The notes beneath the pieces are model-generated. The model worked only from the letters and a program-made list of their open reading frames with translations, was not told the origin of the DNA and searched no databases. A DNA stretch of 64,000 nt from Pseudoalteromonas denitrificans DSM 6059 (GTDB lineage: Bacteria > Pseudomonadota > Gammaproteobacteria > Enterobacterales > Alteromonadaceae), in NCBI RefSeq assembly GCF_900112265.1, contig NZ_FOLO01000010.1, positions 1 through 64,000 of the forward strand, written 5' to 3'. This document shows, one piece after another, positions 46,919 to 57,588 of this stretch (positions are counted from its first letter, which is position 1; each line of letters begins with the position of its first letter). The position numbers and the translations under genes are program-made.

Positions 46919-47025
46919 GGTTTTTTTACCTATCAACTCAGCGTTCAATGATCGAAACATTATTGAGCGCTTTGTTTAAAAGTTATAATCCACTTCTCAG
47001 TTTCAACCTTTCAGAGGTTTACAAC

Positions 47026-47862
47026 ATGTCATTAAATAATATTAGTTCCAATAAAATCTTTGGTGGTTGGAATAAACAATATACTCATACTTCTACTAGC
47101 TTAAATTGCGAAATGCGTTTTGCTATTTATTTACCACCACAAATAGCGCAAGGTAAAAAAGTACCTGTTTTATATTGGTTATCAGGCTTAACCTGCACTG
47201 ACGAAAACTTTATGCATAAAGCCGGTGCACAGCGTATTGCAGCTGAACTTGGTATGGCGATTGTCGCTCCAGATACTAGCCCTAGAGGTGAAGGTATCGC
47301 AGATGACGAAGGTTATGATTTTGGTCAAGGTGCCGGGTTTTACGTAAACGCGACACAAGCCCCATGGAACCGTCATTATCATATGTATGATTATGTCGTG
47401 AATGAACTGCCTGAATTAATAGAAACTCACTTTCCAGTAACACAACAACGTGCGATTAGTGGTCACTCTATGGGTGGGCATGGTGCGCTAACGATAGCAT
47501 TAAAAAATTCTAAAAACTTTAGCTCTGTTTCAGCTTTTAGCCCAATTGTTAACCCTATAAATTGCCCTTGGGGTCAAAAGGCATTTACTGGTTATTTAGG
47601 GAAAGACAAAGAAACTTGGCAAGAATACGATGCAACTGTTTTAATGCAAAAATCGGGTGCTAAATTACCCATGCTGGTGGATCAAGGTTCTGAAGATAAC
47701 TTTTTAGTTGAGCAACTCAAACCTGAAGCTTTAGTCGAAGCAGCTAAAACAGTAAATTATCCATTAGAGATTAGAATGCAACCTGGTTTTGATCATAGCT
47801 ACTTTTTTATAGCCAGTTTTATTGAAGACCATTTACGCTTTCATGCTAAATATTTTATTTAA
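47026..47862 (+). CDS. fghA: S-formylglutathione hydrolase
   Basis: A 278-residue serine esterase of the esterase D family that releases formate and glutathione from S-formylglutathione, completing formaldehyde removal. The nucleophile elbow is [10 protein letters not shown]; the acid and base are in [11 protein letters not shown] and [10 protein letters not shown] chose ATG 47026, with AGAGG 9 bases upstream, because the protein then starts [10 protein letters not shown] as in homologues; the longer frame from 46948 adds an unrelated N-terminus. It is transcribed with frmA, and a strong terminator follows. Confidence 0.96.
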   Translation: MSLNNISSNKIFGGWNKQYTHTSTSLNCEMRFAIYLPPQIAQGKKVPVLYWLSGLTCTDENFMHKAGAQRIAAELGMAIVAPDTSPRGEGIADDEGYDFGQGAGFYVNATQAPWNRHYHMYDYVVNELPELIETHFPVTQQRAISGHSMGGHGALTIALKNSKNFSSVSAFSPIVNPINCPWGQKAFTGYLGKDKETWQEYDATVLMQKSGAKLPMLVDQGSEDNFLVEQLKPEALVEAAKTVNYPLEIRMQPGFDHSYFFIASFIEDHLRFHAKYFI

Positions 47863-47873
47863 AAATAGAAACA

Positions 47874-47905
47874 TAAAAAAACCTCGCATTCTCGAGGTTT
47901 TTTTA
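47874..47905. terminator. Bidirectional rho-independent terminator
   Basis: ACCTCG (47881-47886) and CGAGGT (47893-47898) form a stem with a 6-base loop, with A7 before it and T7 after it. It ends the convergent fghA and glmU transcripts. Confidence 0.92.
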
Positions 47906-47918
47906 TGTTTTACATATG

Positions 47919-49277
47919 CTATTTTTTAACTGGCCGTTTCCAACCATCTAAATTACGCTGCTTGCCACGAGCAATAGCTAATTGATTATCAGCAACAACG
48001 CCTGTGATAACAGAACCAGCGCCTACCGTTGCTTTTTCACCAATTTCAACTGGAGCAACTAAAGAAGAGTTAGAACCAATAAATGCACCATCTTTAATCA
48101 CTGTTTTTGATTTATTTACACCATCATAATTACAAGTAATAGTGCCAGCACCAACATTTACTTTTTCACCAATTTGCGCATCACCTAAATAACTGAAGTG
48201 ATTAGCTTTAGAACCCTTTCCTAAGCGAGACTTTTTCATCTCAACAAAATTACCAATATGAGAGTTTTCAGCCATTTCTGCTCCAGGGCGTAATCTGGCA
48301 AATGGTCCTAAGGTACAAGCCGGGCCTACAATGGCATCTTCAATTAAAGTATTCGCTTTAATGATTGCCCCTTCACCTATTTCACAGTTTTTAAGCACAC
48401 AGTTAGGACCAATTTTTACATTGTCGCCTAATGTTACTTTACCTTCGAAAATAACATTTACATCAACTAATACATCTTGCCCCGTGTGTACTTCACCCCG
48501 TATATCAATTCGTGCGGGATCTGCCAGTGTTGCACCTGATAGCATTAAATCTTGAGCTTGCCATTTTTGATACGCACGCTCTAAATTAGCAAGTTGAACA
48601 CGGTTATTAGCCCCTTCAACTTCCATAATATCGCTTGGCTGAGCCGAAGTAATTTCAATTCCTTCAGCATATGCCATAGCAACAATATCAGTTAAATAAT
48701 ATTCACCTTGGCTATTATTATTTGATAAGTTTTCCAACCAACTTTTAAGTAAACCACCATTTACGGCCATGATGCCTGTATTTATTTCACATATGCTTTT
48801 TTGGTGATCATTTGCATCTTTTTCTTCAACAATGCCAATAATTTTGCCTTCACTACGTTCAATTCGACCATAACCAGAAGGATTGGGTAATTCAACAGTT
48901 AAAATTGCCAAGCCTTTTTCAGGTAAGACATTCAGCAAAGCTTCAAGTGTTGATTTACGAGTAAGCGGAACATCACCATATAAAATCAGAACAGTATCAT
49001 CATCAGCTATAAAATCAGTTGCAACAGCAACTGCATGGCCAGTGCCTAATTGTTTATCCTGTAAAACCCAGTTTAAGCCTTCATTTTGAATCGTACTTTT
49101 TAATAATTCTCCACCATGGCCGTAAACTAAATTTGTTTTAGTTGCACCTAGTTCACGAGCTTTATCAATAACATGTTCAACCATAGCTTTACCCGCTATT
49201 GGGTGTAAAACTTTTGGTAAAGCAGAACGCATACGAGTGCCTTTACCTGCAGCTAAAATAACGGTAGTCAGAGACAT
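47919..49277 (-). CDS. glmU: Bifunctional UDP-GlcNAc pyrophosphorylase / GlcN-1-P acetyltransferase
   Basis: A 452-residue enzyme making UDP-GlcNAc in two steps. The N-terminal domain has [20 protein letters not shown] (residues 8-27), the nucleotidyltransferase signature, and LILYGDVPL. The C-terminal domain (about 250-450) is a left-handed beta helix of hexapeptide repeats with the acetyltransferase motif RLRPGAEM and [13 protein letters not shown]. It is usually close to the DeoR gene and glmS in relatives, but here it is 23 kb from them. The 280-bp upstream spacer holds its promoter. Confidence 0.98.
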   Translation of the reverse strand: MSLTTVILAAGKGTRMRSALPKVLHPIAGKAMVEHVIDKARELGATKTNLVYGHGGELLKSTIQNEGLNWVLQDKQLGTGHAVAVATDFIADDDTVLILYGDVPLTRKSTLEALLNVLPEKGLAILTVELPNPSGYGRIERSEGKIIGIVEEKDANDHQKSICEINTGIMAVNGGLLKSWLENLSNNNSQGEYYLTDIVAMAYAEGIEITSAQPSDIMEVEGANNRVQLANLERAYQKWQAQDLMLSGATLADPARIDIRGEVHTGQDVLVDVNVIFEGKVTLGDNVKIGPNCVLKNCEIGEGAIIKANTLIEDAIVGPACTLGPFARLRPGAEMAENSHIGNFVEMKKSRLGKGSKANHFSYLGDAQIGEKVNVGAGTITCNYDGVNKSKTVIKDGAFIGSNSSLVAPVEIGEKATVGAGSVITGVVADNQLAIARGKQRNLDGWKRPVKK

Positions 49278-49485
49278 TAAAACAATTTCCTTCTTACTTT
49301 GTTTTATAAAATTAATTGATTTTTCACTTTCTGGTATTTTTTATTAGTAGAGATAAAAATAAATAATTCCCTTTTATCCTATCCATAGGCATAAAAAGAT
49401 AACAAAAATACTTACAGTGAAAATTTAAGGGGAGATATTTTAGCGTTTATTTGAGCAATTTATAAGTAAAACTTTAATAAAAAAT

Positions 49486-49540
49486 AAACCGCTCAATACA
49501 TTTTAGGTGACTCAGCACCTCAAATACATTTAAGCGGTTT
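49486..49540 (-). terminator. Two-level hairpin after the chemoreceptor gene
   Basis: AAACCGCT (49486-49493) pairs with AGCGGTTT (49533-49540), enclosing a second stem AGGTG / CACCT (49505-49509 and 49516-49520). On the minus strand it follows the chemoreceptor stop codon by 17 bases and leads into an AT-rich tail with T-runs. Termination of that gene is likely. Confidence 0.65.
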
Positions 49541-49557
49541 GAATAAGAACAAAAAAT

Positions 49558-51870
49558 TTAAGCTATCTTAAAGCGACCAACAAGAGAAGATAAATTATTT
49601 GCATACTGATTAAGCTCTTCTGAAGAAGCTTTCACTTGCTCAGTTATTGCTGCATTAGATTGCGCATAATCATCTATGGTACAAATGCTTTCACTAACAG
49701 AGTCAGCTGCAAATTTTTGTTGGTTTGCAGCTGTAGCGATTGTTGCATTCATTTCTGACAAGCTTTCAATCACATCAGCAACATCGGTAAGTTTATTTCT
49801 GACCTGAGAGACTAAATCTATTCCTGAATGTGCCATAGATGCTGCATTATCCATTGAACTAACAGCCTTTCCTGCTGCAGACTCCAGTGCATTCATGCGG
49901 TTTTGAACTTCAACGGTACTTTGCTGTGTTCTTGCAGCTAAACACCTTACTTCATCTGCGACAACAGAAAACCCTCGACCATGCTCACCTGCTCTGGCTG
50001 CTTCAATCGCAGCATTGAGTGCTAATAAATTGGTTTGCTCAGCAATTTCATCAATTACACGCAAAATCACTTTTATTTCATCGACCTCACCACTTAGCAT
50101 AGAGATAACACTGGATGCAGACTCAACACCATTTACTAGTTTATCAATTTGTATTCTGGCATCTTCGGCAAAATTAGCGCTTTGCTTAGAAATTGTATCG
50201 GCATTTTCCGATGTTTTAGATGATTGATCAGTATTATTTGCGACCTCTTTAATAGACATATGAAACTCTTCAACCGCTGCCGCTACCATTTCTGTTTGCA
50301 TTTTTTGCTGAGATGCAGCATCCATAGCAACAACGGTACTGCCTTTCAATTGAGTTGAAGATGCAGCCATACACTCTGAAGTTTGTTTTAATTCTATAAC
50401 CAAATCTTTAATAAATTCATTAAAAACATTAAAAGCTTTTCCTAACTCACCAATTTCATCATCACGCTTAGCTTCTTCTAATTGCTGTGTTAAATCGGCA
50501 CCACCTGTTGCGATCGCCTTTAGGTTTTCAATAAGATGATTTAACGGAGTTGTTAAACTGCGAGCAAAGTATAAACCAGCACATAATGAAACAACGACAA
50601 AACCAATCGTAATATAAAGCGATATATCAAACATCTTTGCTTCTAATAAATATGCTTGCTGCAAAGCTTCAGCTTTATCTATTTCACTTAGTATTACCCA
50701 GTTTTTTCCACCGACTTTAAGTGGTGCATAAGCCGAAAAGACAGGCTCTCCCCTATAATCTAAATACTCTTCAAAGCCAGCCTTTCCTTTAAGCCCCTCA
50801 CTAACTCCTTTAGTATTAATTTTTTGTAATCCGATTGAGGTATTTTTAGCATCAATAATATTAGCTTCAACCGCTTGACCACTTTGTTTTAAGGCTTGAA
50901 TATATGCCGCTTTATTTTCAATCAAAAATCGACTTTGATTACGCATAGTCTGATCTGAACCAACCAAATAAGTCTCACCAGATGCACCAAAACCCACTTC
51001 AGACCACTTTCCATAGCTAGTCATAATGGCATTTATATTATGAATGGGCATTTGAAAAATCAGCACTGCAACTTTCTCACCATTTTCAAAAATAGGAGAC
51101 GCTATAAAAGCGGCAGGGTCTAAATAAGAAGGTAAATATGGAGAAAAATCAGTTTGATATACCTGATCAGCTTGCGTAAATGAATTGGCAACTTTAAATG
51201 CCTGAGCAAGCTCTGTATTAGCATAAGGCCCTGTTAATAAGGATGTTGCATAATCCAACTCTTTAAAAACAGAATAAACAATATGCCCTGTATTGGGCTC
51301 AACTACAAAAATATCATAATAACCAAACTTATTAAGATAATTTCTAAATGCACCATGATACTTATCGTGTGCATTTGAATAATCAGAATTATCAGTGGCT
51401 TTAAATAAACTATCTTTCGATCCCAATGGGCTCTTATTTTTAGCAATATATTGCTCTTGCCAATGAAACGCCTCTTTTGACATTAAACCCAATATTGAAG
51501 GTATTTCAGCATTCGTTTGTTGGTTGCGTTTTTTATATTCAGAGTTAAATTGATTAAAATAATATTGGGTTAATTTTTTACTTGGCTCAGTGATAGTTGT
51601 TTTATAAAAACTATCATTAAAAGATTTTGCAGCCTCTACAACCATTAAATTATTTGAATATGTAGTGACTTGATTTTCTATAGTTTGAAAATACTCTTGT
51701 ATTTGTTGCTTTTTTTGCTCCCTAGCTGCAACTAAAGCCTGTTTTTTTTCTCCTTCTAATGACTTAAATAAACTATCAATTGATGTATTACTTAAAATAC
51801 TCGCTAATAAAATAAGCGGTATTATTGCAATTGATGACATCATCAATAACAACTTAGTCCTGATTTTCAT
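49558..51870 (-). CDS. Methyl-accepting chemotaxis protein (dCache sensor)
   Basis: A 770-residue chemoreceptor. TM1 is at about residues 7-28. A long periplasmic part (about 30-405) fits a double Cache domain, including [20 protein letters not shown]2 is at about 412-435, followed by HAMP (about 436-490). The cytoplasmic signalling hairpin has the highly conserved tip [20 protein letters not shown] (about 620-640) and [13 protein letters not shown]. It controls CheA and so swimming direction in response to a small ligand such as an amino acid. It has no pentapeptide tether at its C-terminus (GRFKIA). Confidence 0.95.
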   Translation of the reverse strand: MKIRTKLLLMMSSIAIIPLILLASILSNTSIDSLFKSLEGEKKQALVAAREQKKQQIQEYFQTIENQVTTYSNNLMVVEAAKSFNDSFYKTTITEPSKKLTQYYFNQFNSEYKKRNQQTNAEIPSILGLMSKEAFHWQEQYIAKNKSPLGSKDSLFKATDNSDYSNAHDKYHGAFRNYLNKFGYYDIFVVEPNTGHIVYSVFKELDYATSLLTGPYANTELAQAFKVANSFTQADQVYQTDFSPYLPSYLDPAAFIASPIFENGEKVAVLIFQMPIHNINAIMTSYGKWSEVGFGASGETYLVGSDQTMRNQSRFLIENKAAYIQALKQSGQAVEANIIDAKNTSIGLQKINTKGVSEGLKGKAGFEEYLDYRGEPVFSAYAPLKVGGKNWVILSEIDKAEALQQAYLLEAKMFDISLYITIGFVVVSLCAGLYFARSLTTPLNHLIENLKAIATGGADLTQQLEEAKRDDEIGELGKAFNVFNEFIKDLVIELKQTSECMAASSTQLKGSTVVAMDAASQQKMQTEMVAAAVEEFHMSIKEVANNTDQSSKTSENADTISKQSANFAEDARIQIDKLVNGVESASSVISMLSGEVDEIKVILRVIDEIAEQTNLLALNAAIEAARAGEHGRGFSVVADEVRCLAARTQQSTVEVQNRMNALESAAGKAVSSMDNAASMAHSGIDLVSQVRNKLTDVADVIESLSEMNATIATAANQQKFAADSVSESICTIDDYAQSNAAITEQVKASSEELNQYANNLSSLVGRFKIA

Positions 51871-52148
51871 AACATCTATCCTTGTCCATGTTTAAAAAAT
51901 AAACCTACGGGGTCAAGTATGGATATAAAAATAAGGTTTTATCAAAGTTAACAAGTTGAGTAATTTTCATACAAAAACGTTTTTCAACATACGTTACTGA
52001 TAACTATTCAATTAATTGAAAAATTATTATTTAATTTATTTTCTTTTGATTTATCAAATATTTTTAGTATTTTTACTCTTTAATTACAAATTTTAAACCT
52101 GTATCAAAGCCTAAAAATCAAATAGATTGATATGTCCGAAATAAAAAA

Positions 52149-54545
52149 CTATTCATTTCTTAAAGCTTTGATTGGGTCTTTTGCAAGTATTTTTTGTATG
52201 GGAAAGTAACTCACTAACAAAGATAAAATACAAAAACTAATTAAAATTGCCGCGATTAGAAACCATTCGGGATTAACATTTAAATCAGGTAAAGTTTTAC
52301 TATAACCAATGCTCATAAAAATTAATGAGAACGAAAAAAAGATGCTCATCGCAATTGGTTTCATTAACTCTGTTAAGCCCTCTTTCAATAAACGTTTATG
52401 GCATGCTCCCATAGCGAGTTTTACACCTAAATCATAACGACGAACATTAACCATATAATTCACTATGCCATTGACTCCGATGCACACCATAACCAGAGAA
52501 ACTGAAGCCAATAAAATTGAAATCCAAGCCGCGGCCATGTGTCGTTTTCTTTTATGATTAAACTGATCTTTGAGTGTTATTAAGTTAGCAACATCTAATC
52601 TAGTATCAACTTTTTTTACCATATCAACAATATGAGGTTCTAGCTCATCATTATTATCAGACGTTATTAAAAATGAACTCATTCGCCTGCCAGCATAACT
52701 TTGAGGTGTATATACCTCAAAACGTTCAGATTCAACTTCACCTGGAACATAGGTATTAGCCACAACACCAATTACAGGATGAAATATCTTACCGTCAATA
52801 CTTATTTTTTTATTTATAACATCAAATGTATTATTCGCTATCTTATCCGCCAAGCGTTGATTCACGATCACAGGGTAATTTTTAAGTTCACTATCCCCTG
52901 GTTTAAATAATTCACCTCTAATATTTAAATTTAAATCTTGTAAATAGCCAGAGCTAATTGCTATCTTTCTCGTCTGTGCAATATATTGATTATTTTCATC
53001 ATAAACTTGTTGCAAATTAAGCCCTTCAGGCAATCTAGGTTCTGAACTCAGTTCAATTCTTTTTACTGAACTGAGCTGAGCTAACTGAGCAGTTAAAGAT
53101 TTATGTATATTGTTACGTTCTGATTTTTTTTTGATTTGAGAATAGTTTATTGTAAGAGACCATTTATCTTTAGTATCCAAGCCATTATCTCTTAATGCTT
53201 CAGATAGAGTTAAAAATACGACATGGCAAGCAGCCACCAAAACAACAAATGAGAAAGCAATTTGTAAACCTATTAATAAATGGCTCGTTCCCGCACTCAT
53301 TTGTTTACCAACCCCTTTACCACTACTTTGTAAACTAGTTGTAAGGTTTTTTTCATTAACGACTTTTAACTCAACATATGAATAAATCAAAGCAATCAAA
53401 GCGGCTATAAAAAAAGAAAAAACTAAGGTATTAAAACTGATAGATAAAGTATCTAATCGCTGAATAGAATCTGTGGCGAGAACTTCAATAGCTGTAAAAC
53501 CAATACTTGTTAACAATAATGCTAAAATAACAGCAATGCTCACAACTAACATATTATGCTTAAATGAATCGATTAATATTTGCTTATTACTTGCGCCAAA
53601 AGCAAAACTAATCGCAAGAGTTTTAATTTTAGCAACTGCACGAGCCAGCTGCATTCCAGTTAAATTAATTAATGCAATAATCATTAACAGTAGTACTCCA
53701 AACAACAGCATAATCACAATATAAGTACTATCACCTTGCAAAGCTTTTCTAATTGAAATCGCTTTAGTGCTAACGGTAAACTCTTTCAATATTTTAGGGA
53801 GGTATAACTCAGCTCCTCGAGTGGTAAGCTTTATAAGTTCTTCATCGTATCCAAGTAAATCTTTACTCGGTTTTAGTCTTGCTATGCCTTTAAGATCACC
53901 CATAATTCCTTTTGATGTTTTAGGATTGTAGGTTTCATCCATGTCCATGGGGATCCATAGTGCATTATTAATGTTGTTATAATGTGGTAAAACCAAATTA
54001 TCTGGCGCAACACCTATTACAGTAAATCGACGTTGATTCAGTTGAATTTTTTGACCAACAATATTTTTATTTCCTTGATATTGTGTTTGCCATACTCGAT
54101 AACCTAAAATCACTGAGGCTTGTTTATTGCCAGATGCTTCCGTTTTATTAAATAAGCGTCCGAGTTCAGGTTCAACTCCTAATAAAGTAAATAAATTACT
54201 TGAAGCAAGTATCACTTTTAGCTCAGGTCTTTGTGTTTTGTCATACAATTTATAATCGGTCCAGCGGTGGTAACTAGCAACGTCTGTGAAAATCGAATTG
54301 TGTTTTTTTATATACATTAAAAACTTTGGATTGGTGCCATCAAACTCACCTGCAGGCAAATGTATTTTCCCTTCTAACAAGTACACATTTTCAGAGTCTT
54401 CATATGGAAGGGGCGCAAAAAAAACTAAATCAACAAGACTAAAAACACTTAGTACCATAGACAGGCTAATTGCCAACGTCAAAATCATCGTTAAATAATA
54501 TTGTTTTGCTTGCTTAAAAATACGAATTGCTGAGTGAAGTAGCAT
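52149..54545 (-). CDS. MacB/FtsX-type ABC permease of the peptide cluster
   Basis: A 798-residue membrane protein with the doubled FtsX layout: TM1 at about 20-40, MacB_PCD periplasmic domain, FtsX core at about 270-390 (with ISFAFGASNKQILIDSF), a fifth helix at about 425, a second periplasmic part and a final FtsX core (about 680-795, with LGVKLAMGACHKRLLKEGL). It starts two bases after the ATPase stop codon. Only distantly similar to the permeases at 26909-31771. Last gene of a minus-strand set fusion protein-ATPase-permease next to the precursor-peptide genes; export of or immunity to the peptide is the likely role. Confidence 0.88.
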   Translation of the reverse strand: MLLHSAIRIFKQAKQYYLTMILTLAISLSMVLSVFSLVDLVFFAPLPYEDSENVYLLEGKIHLPAGEFDGTNPKFLMYIKKHNSIFTDVASYHRWTDYKLYDKTQRPELKVILASSNLFTLLGVEPELGRLFNKTEASGNKQASVILGYRVWQTQYQGNKNIVGQKIQLNQRRFTVIGVAPDNLVLPHYNNINNALWIPMDMDETYNPKTSKGIMGDLKGIARLKPSKDLLGYDEELIKLTTRGAELYLPKILKEFTVSTKAISIRKALQGDSTYIVIMLLFGVLLLMIIALINLTGMQLARAVAKIKTLAISFAFGASNKQILIDSFKHNMLVVSIAVILALLLTSIGFTAIEVLATDSIQRLDTLSISFNTLVFSFFIAALIALIYSYVELKVVNEKNLTTSLQSSGKGVGKQMSAGTSHLLIGLQIAFSFVVLVAACHVVFLTLSEALRDNGLDTKDKWSLTINYSQIKKKSERNNIHKSLTAQLAQLSSVKRIELSSEPRLPEGLNLQQVYDENNQYIAQTRKIAISSGYLQDLNLNIRGELFKPGDSELKNYPVIVNQRLADKIANNTFDVINKKISIDGKIFHPVIGVVANTYVPGEVESERFEVYTPQSYAGRRMSSFLITSDNNDELEPHIVDMVKKVDTRLDVANLITLKDQFNHKRKRHMAAAWISILLASVSLVMVCIGVNGIVNYMVNVRRYDLGVKLAMGACHKRLLKEGLTELMKPIAMSIFFSFSLIFMSIGYSKTLPDLNVNPEWFLIAAILISFCILSLLVSYFPIQKILAKDPIKALRNE

Positions 54546-54547
54546 TC

Positions 54548-55249
54548 TTATGCAACCTCATTTTGCAATTTTTCTGATGATACAATTAAGCCATCGTGTA
54601 ATTTTATATTCCTCTGAGCCATATCAGCATATCGAGGATCATGTGTTACAAGCACGATTGTTGTTCCTTGCTTATTTAAATCCTTTAATAACGCCATCAC
54701 CGCGTCGCCATTTTTAGAATCTAAATTACCAGTAGGTTCATCGACTAATATAACACCTGAATCCCCCGCTAAAGCACGCGCAATTGAGACTCTTTGCTGT
54801 TGTCCACCAGATAATTGAGATGGAAATAAATCAGCCTTATCAGCCAACTCAACTTTCTCTAAGCATTTTAGAGCTTGTGCATAGCGTTTCTTCAAACTAT
54901 CGCCTCGATATTTAAGAGGCAAGGCAACATTTTCTAGAACTGAATACTCATCAATTAAGTTAAATGACTGAAATACAAAACCAATGCGACTTCCACGGAT
55001 CTTAGCTCTTTGCTCTGCATTCATATCTGATACGAGTAAGCCATCAACATAATACTCTCCACTTTCAGCTGTATCTAATAAACCCATTATATTTAACAAA
55101 GTCGATTTACCACAGCCAGAAGCCCCAGAAATAGAAACAAATTCACCTTCATAAATAACAAAGCTGATACCTTTTAAAACCCTATTTAATTGGTCGCCGG
55201 AGGTAAATGATTTGATCATATTTTTTATTTTTAATACTTCATGATTCAT
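54548..55249 (-). CDS. ABC ATPase of the peptide cluster, MacB/LolD type
   Basis: A 233-residue ATPase with Walker A GASGCGKSTLLNIMGLL, signature LSGGQQQRVSIARAL and Walker B VILVDEPTGNLDS. It stands 2 bp from each neighbour, between the fusion-protein and permease genes, so the three form one complex. It is similar to the ATPases at 26174 and 31772, but more diverged. Confidence 0.93.
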   Translation of the reverse strand: MNHEVLKIKNMIKSFTSGDQLNRVLKGISFVIYEGEFVSISGASGCGKSTLLNIMGLLDTAESGEYYVDGLLVSDMNAEQRAKIRGSRIGFVFQSFNLIDEYSVLENVALPLKYRGDSLKKRYAQALKCLEKVELADKADLFPSQLSGGQQQRVSIARALAGDSGVILVDEPTGNLDSKNGDAVMALLKDLNKQGTTIVLVTHDPRYADMAQRNIKLHDGLIVSSEKLQNEVA

Positions 55250-55251
55250 CT

Positions 55252-56481
55252 TTAGCTACCTAACATTATGTGTTTTGTATCTTCTTCAATTTCAAGTTTA
55301 GATGTAATAACTTGATCTCCAGTCTGTAGACCATAAAGAACCTGAATAAGCTGGCCTGAAATTTTTCCAAATTGAACTTTTACTCGCGAAGCTTGATTAT
55401 CATCAATGAGTTTAAATAAAAAGGCGCTAGAATTTTCATTAACTCCGGTAGGTGTTTTAATATAATGAACACCCTTTTTAACATCGGCAATAATAATAGC
55501 GTCAACTAATTGCATCGGTTTGACACCTTCATTAATACTATTAACCAATTGGATATCAACCTGAACAGCCCCTTCTATTACGACAGGATCAACTCGAATA
55601 ACGCGACCTTTTATTTGACCATTTACTGTATTAATCTCAGCTGACATGCCCGCAATTACCATATGAGCTTGCAGTTGAGGCACTTTTATTTCAGCGACTA
55701 AAGGAGATAAACTGCCAATTAATGCTAATTCAGTTCCTGTAGCAACACTTTGCCCCAAATTTAATGATGCTCTTTGAATAATTCCTTTCATACCAGCCTT
55801 AACCGAAAGTTGTTCAAACGTGTATTTAGCAACATCAAATTCCTCTTGGGATTGAGCAATTAAATCATCTTGAATAGAAAGCGCTTCTTTATGTACAGCA
55901 GTTAATTTAACTAACTTGTTTTTTTCAAGTTTTACTCTTTTTATGAGTTGTTTAGCTCTTAATTCATTTCGCTTAGCACTAATGCCTGAAACGATTCCTG
56001 ATTTAGCTAACGTACGTTCGGCCTCAACTTGCAACATCGATATTTCAGCTTCAGATTCTAGTTCAGATAAACTAGATTCATTATTCAACATTTCTCTTTG
56101 CTGCTGTAAAACAGCTTGACGCTTTTGTGTTTTACTATTTTGCAACTTAGCCAGTGCTTGGCGAAGATCACCTTCTAACTTAGAGTTTTTTAAAGTCATA
56201 ATCACAGTATTGGCATTAACAGCTGCACCTGCTTTCAGTTTAATTTCATCAACAACAGCATTACTCGTAGCTGTCAATAAACGTTTATTAAGTGACTGTA
56301 AAGTACCATAACCTTCTATTTTCATTGAAAAATCACCAGTTTCAACTTTTACGATAGTAACTGAATCTTTTGCTATATATTTGATAGCATTGGAATATCC
56401 AAGATACCAACCAGTGATTAACATTAAAATTGAAGCAGCAAATAGCGCTCTATAAACAAAACGAGATGTATTATTTCTCAA
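55252..56481 (-). CDS. Membrane fusion protein of the peptide cluster
   Basis: A 409-residue HlyD/MacA-type adaptor. One helix near the start (YRALFAASILMLITGWYLGY) anchors it, followed by a lipoyl half, a coiled-coil hairpin (about 110-220) and the second lipoyl and barrel parts (MKGIIQRASLNLGQ). I place the start at TTG 56481 because AAGGAA lies nine bases upstream. The longer frame to 56553 would add 24 residues with no ribosome site. The first gene of the three-gene MacAB-like set; it lies 147 bp after the PhyH-type oxygenase gene. Confidence 0.85.
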   Translation of the reverse strand: MRNNTSRFVYRALFAASILMLITGWYLGYSNAIKYIAKDSVTIVKVETGDFSMKIEGYGTLQSLNKRLLTATSNAVVDEIKLKAGAAVNANTVIMTLKNSKLEGDLRQALAKLQNSKTQKRQAVLQQQREMLNNESSLSELESEAEISMLQVEAERTLAKSGIVSGISAKRNELRAKQLIKRVKLEKNKLVKLTAVHKEALSIQDDLIAQSQEEFDVAKYTFEQLSVKAGMKGIIQRASLNLGQSVATGTELALIGSLSPLVAEIKVPQLQAHMVIAGMSAEINTVNGQIKGRVIRVDPVVIEGAVQVDIQLVNSINEGVKPMQLVDAIIIADVKKGVHYIKTPTGVNENSSAFLFKLIDDNQASRVKVQFGKISGQLIQVLYGLQTGDQVITSKLEIEEDTKHIMLGS

Positions 56482-56628
56482 AGGTATAACTTCCTTAGTT
56501 ATAAGGTTAAAGCACTTTAACAAACAATTAAAAAAGGTACAAAAATAACTCAAAAAACTAAAAAGTTGAGCTCAATATTAAACTTATGAGCTTCATAACT
56601 CTTAAACTAAAAGTGAAATAAATTGTTT

Positions 56629-57276
56629 TTATGTAGAAGTCGTGCCTTTGTATTCAGAATATGGCCATTGCATTTCACAAGGAAATTGAGAGCATAACTC
56701 TAAATGTAAAACGCGCCTTTGGGATGGTTGTGAACCAATATCTGAACCATGGATCACATGAGAGCGCATAACTAAAGCAGAGCCAGCAGGCCCTTCACAA
56801 TAAACTTGAGGGTTTTCAGCTGTATATTCATTTATTTCTGATGGACTTAACAAACCTATTTTATGTGTATTTGGCATAACTTTCATACAGCCATTTTTTT
56901 CATCAGTATCATCTAAATGTATACATATAGTGATCATTTTATTGATCCATTCAGCTGGTAACTGCTTAACATCTTGGTTATCAATTGTCATCGCTCTGTC
57001 TTGATGCCAACCGATAGCCCAATTATTATCCTCTGTTTTATTAAAAACAATAGCACGCTTTATTTCGACATCACCATCTAAAAATTTTTGTGCTTTTTCA
57101 ATAAACTCAGGACTTGAAACATAATTATTAACAGCCAACAGTGTTTTTTCTGCATGCCCAATTCCATATCTATCTTTTATTTTTTCATGCAACTCTATGT
57201 CACGATTAATAGCTTCAATAGATTCCTGGCAAATAAAATTATCTATAATTTGATAACCATGTTCTGACAACATCAC
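56629..57276 (-). CDS. Phytanoyl-CoA-dioxygenase-type Fe(II)/2-oxoglutarate oxygenase
   Basis: A 215-residue member of the PhyH family, which hydroxylates unactivated carbons using Fe(II), oxygen and 2-oxoglutarate. The iron triad is visible: His 91 and Asp 93 in GWHQDRAM and His 176 in RSHVIHGSD; an Arg pair near 187-188 would bind 2-oxoglutarate. The compact size fits natural-product tailoring enzymes. It lies downstream of the JmjC-type oxygenase and the precursor gene in the same direction, so modification of the peptide core is the likely role. Separated from the preceding gene by 312 bp with a long hairpin, it may have its own promoter. Confidence 0.88.
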   Translation of the reverse strand: MMLSEHGYQIIDNFICQESIEAINRDIELHEKIKDRYGIGHAEKTLLAVNNYVSSPEFIEKAQKFLDGDVEIKRAIVFNKTEDNNWAIGWHQDRAMTIDNQDVKQLPAEWINKMITICIHLDDTDEKNGCMKVMPNTHKIGLLSPSEINEYTAENPQVYCEGPAGSALVMRSHVIHGSDIGSQPSQRRVLHLELCSQFPCEMQWPYSEYKGTTST

Positions 57277-57333
57277 AAGCTTTATTCCTAATTAAATTAG
57301 ATTATTAGTTCACTGATATTTTCATAGAGAATA

Positions 57334-57388
57334 TTCTTGTTAAAACCTTTTTATTGATATCCTTTCAATAAAATAGTTTTAACAAGAA
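57334..57388. repeat. Long AT-rich hairpin between the two oxygenase genes
   Basis: TTCTTGTTAAAAC (57334-57346) and GTTTTAACAAGAA (57376-57388) are perfect 13-bp inverted arms, with an inner TTATTGA / TCAATAA pair. It lies in the 312-bp gap (57277-57588) between oxygenase genes that contains no gene I can support. Also in the gap is a small direct repeat of ATGGCTGAAT (57471-57480 and 57492-57501). Attenuator, mRNA-stability element or operator are all possible. Confidence 0.6.
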
Positions 57389-57588
57389 CCAAAACAGATC
57401 AGTAATTTTTTTATTTTTATAGCGTAACCATATCAAAGAGAGTTAAAGTTAAACAACTTTTTAGGGACGTATGGCTGAATCTAGATCAATTATGGCTGAA
57501 TTTTTAACTTAGATATCAATTACATTTTTAATTTATGAAACAATAAGTTAAATTAATTTGAAAAATGCGACTCCAGATTTCTTTATAT

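Noticed and set aside
46948..47025. N-terminal extension of S-formylglutathione hydrolase
   Set aside because: A good ribosome site and the usual family N-terminus occur at ATG 47026; the extension shows no family similarity.
52149..56481. MacAB antibiotic pump unrelated to the peptide genes
   Set aside because: Not excluded, but same strand, position right behind the oxygenase genes and common pairing of such sets with peptide clusters favour a link; kept as part of the cluster at lower certainty.
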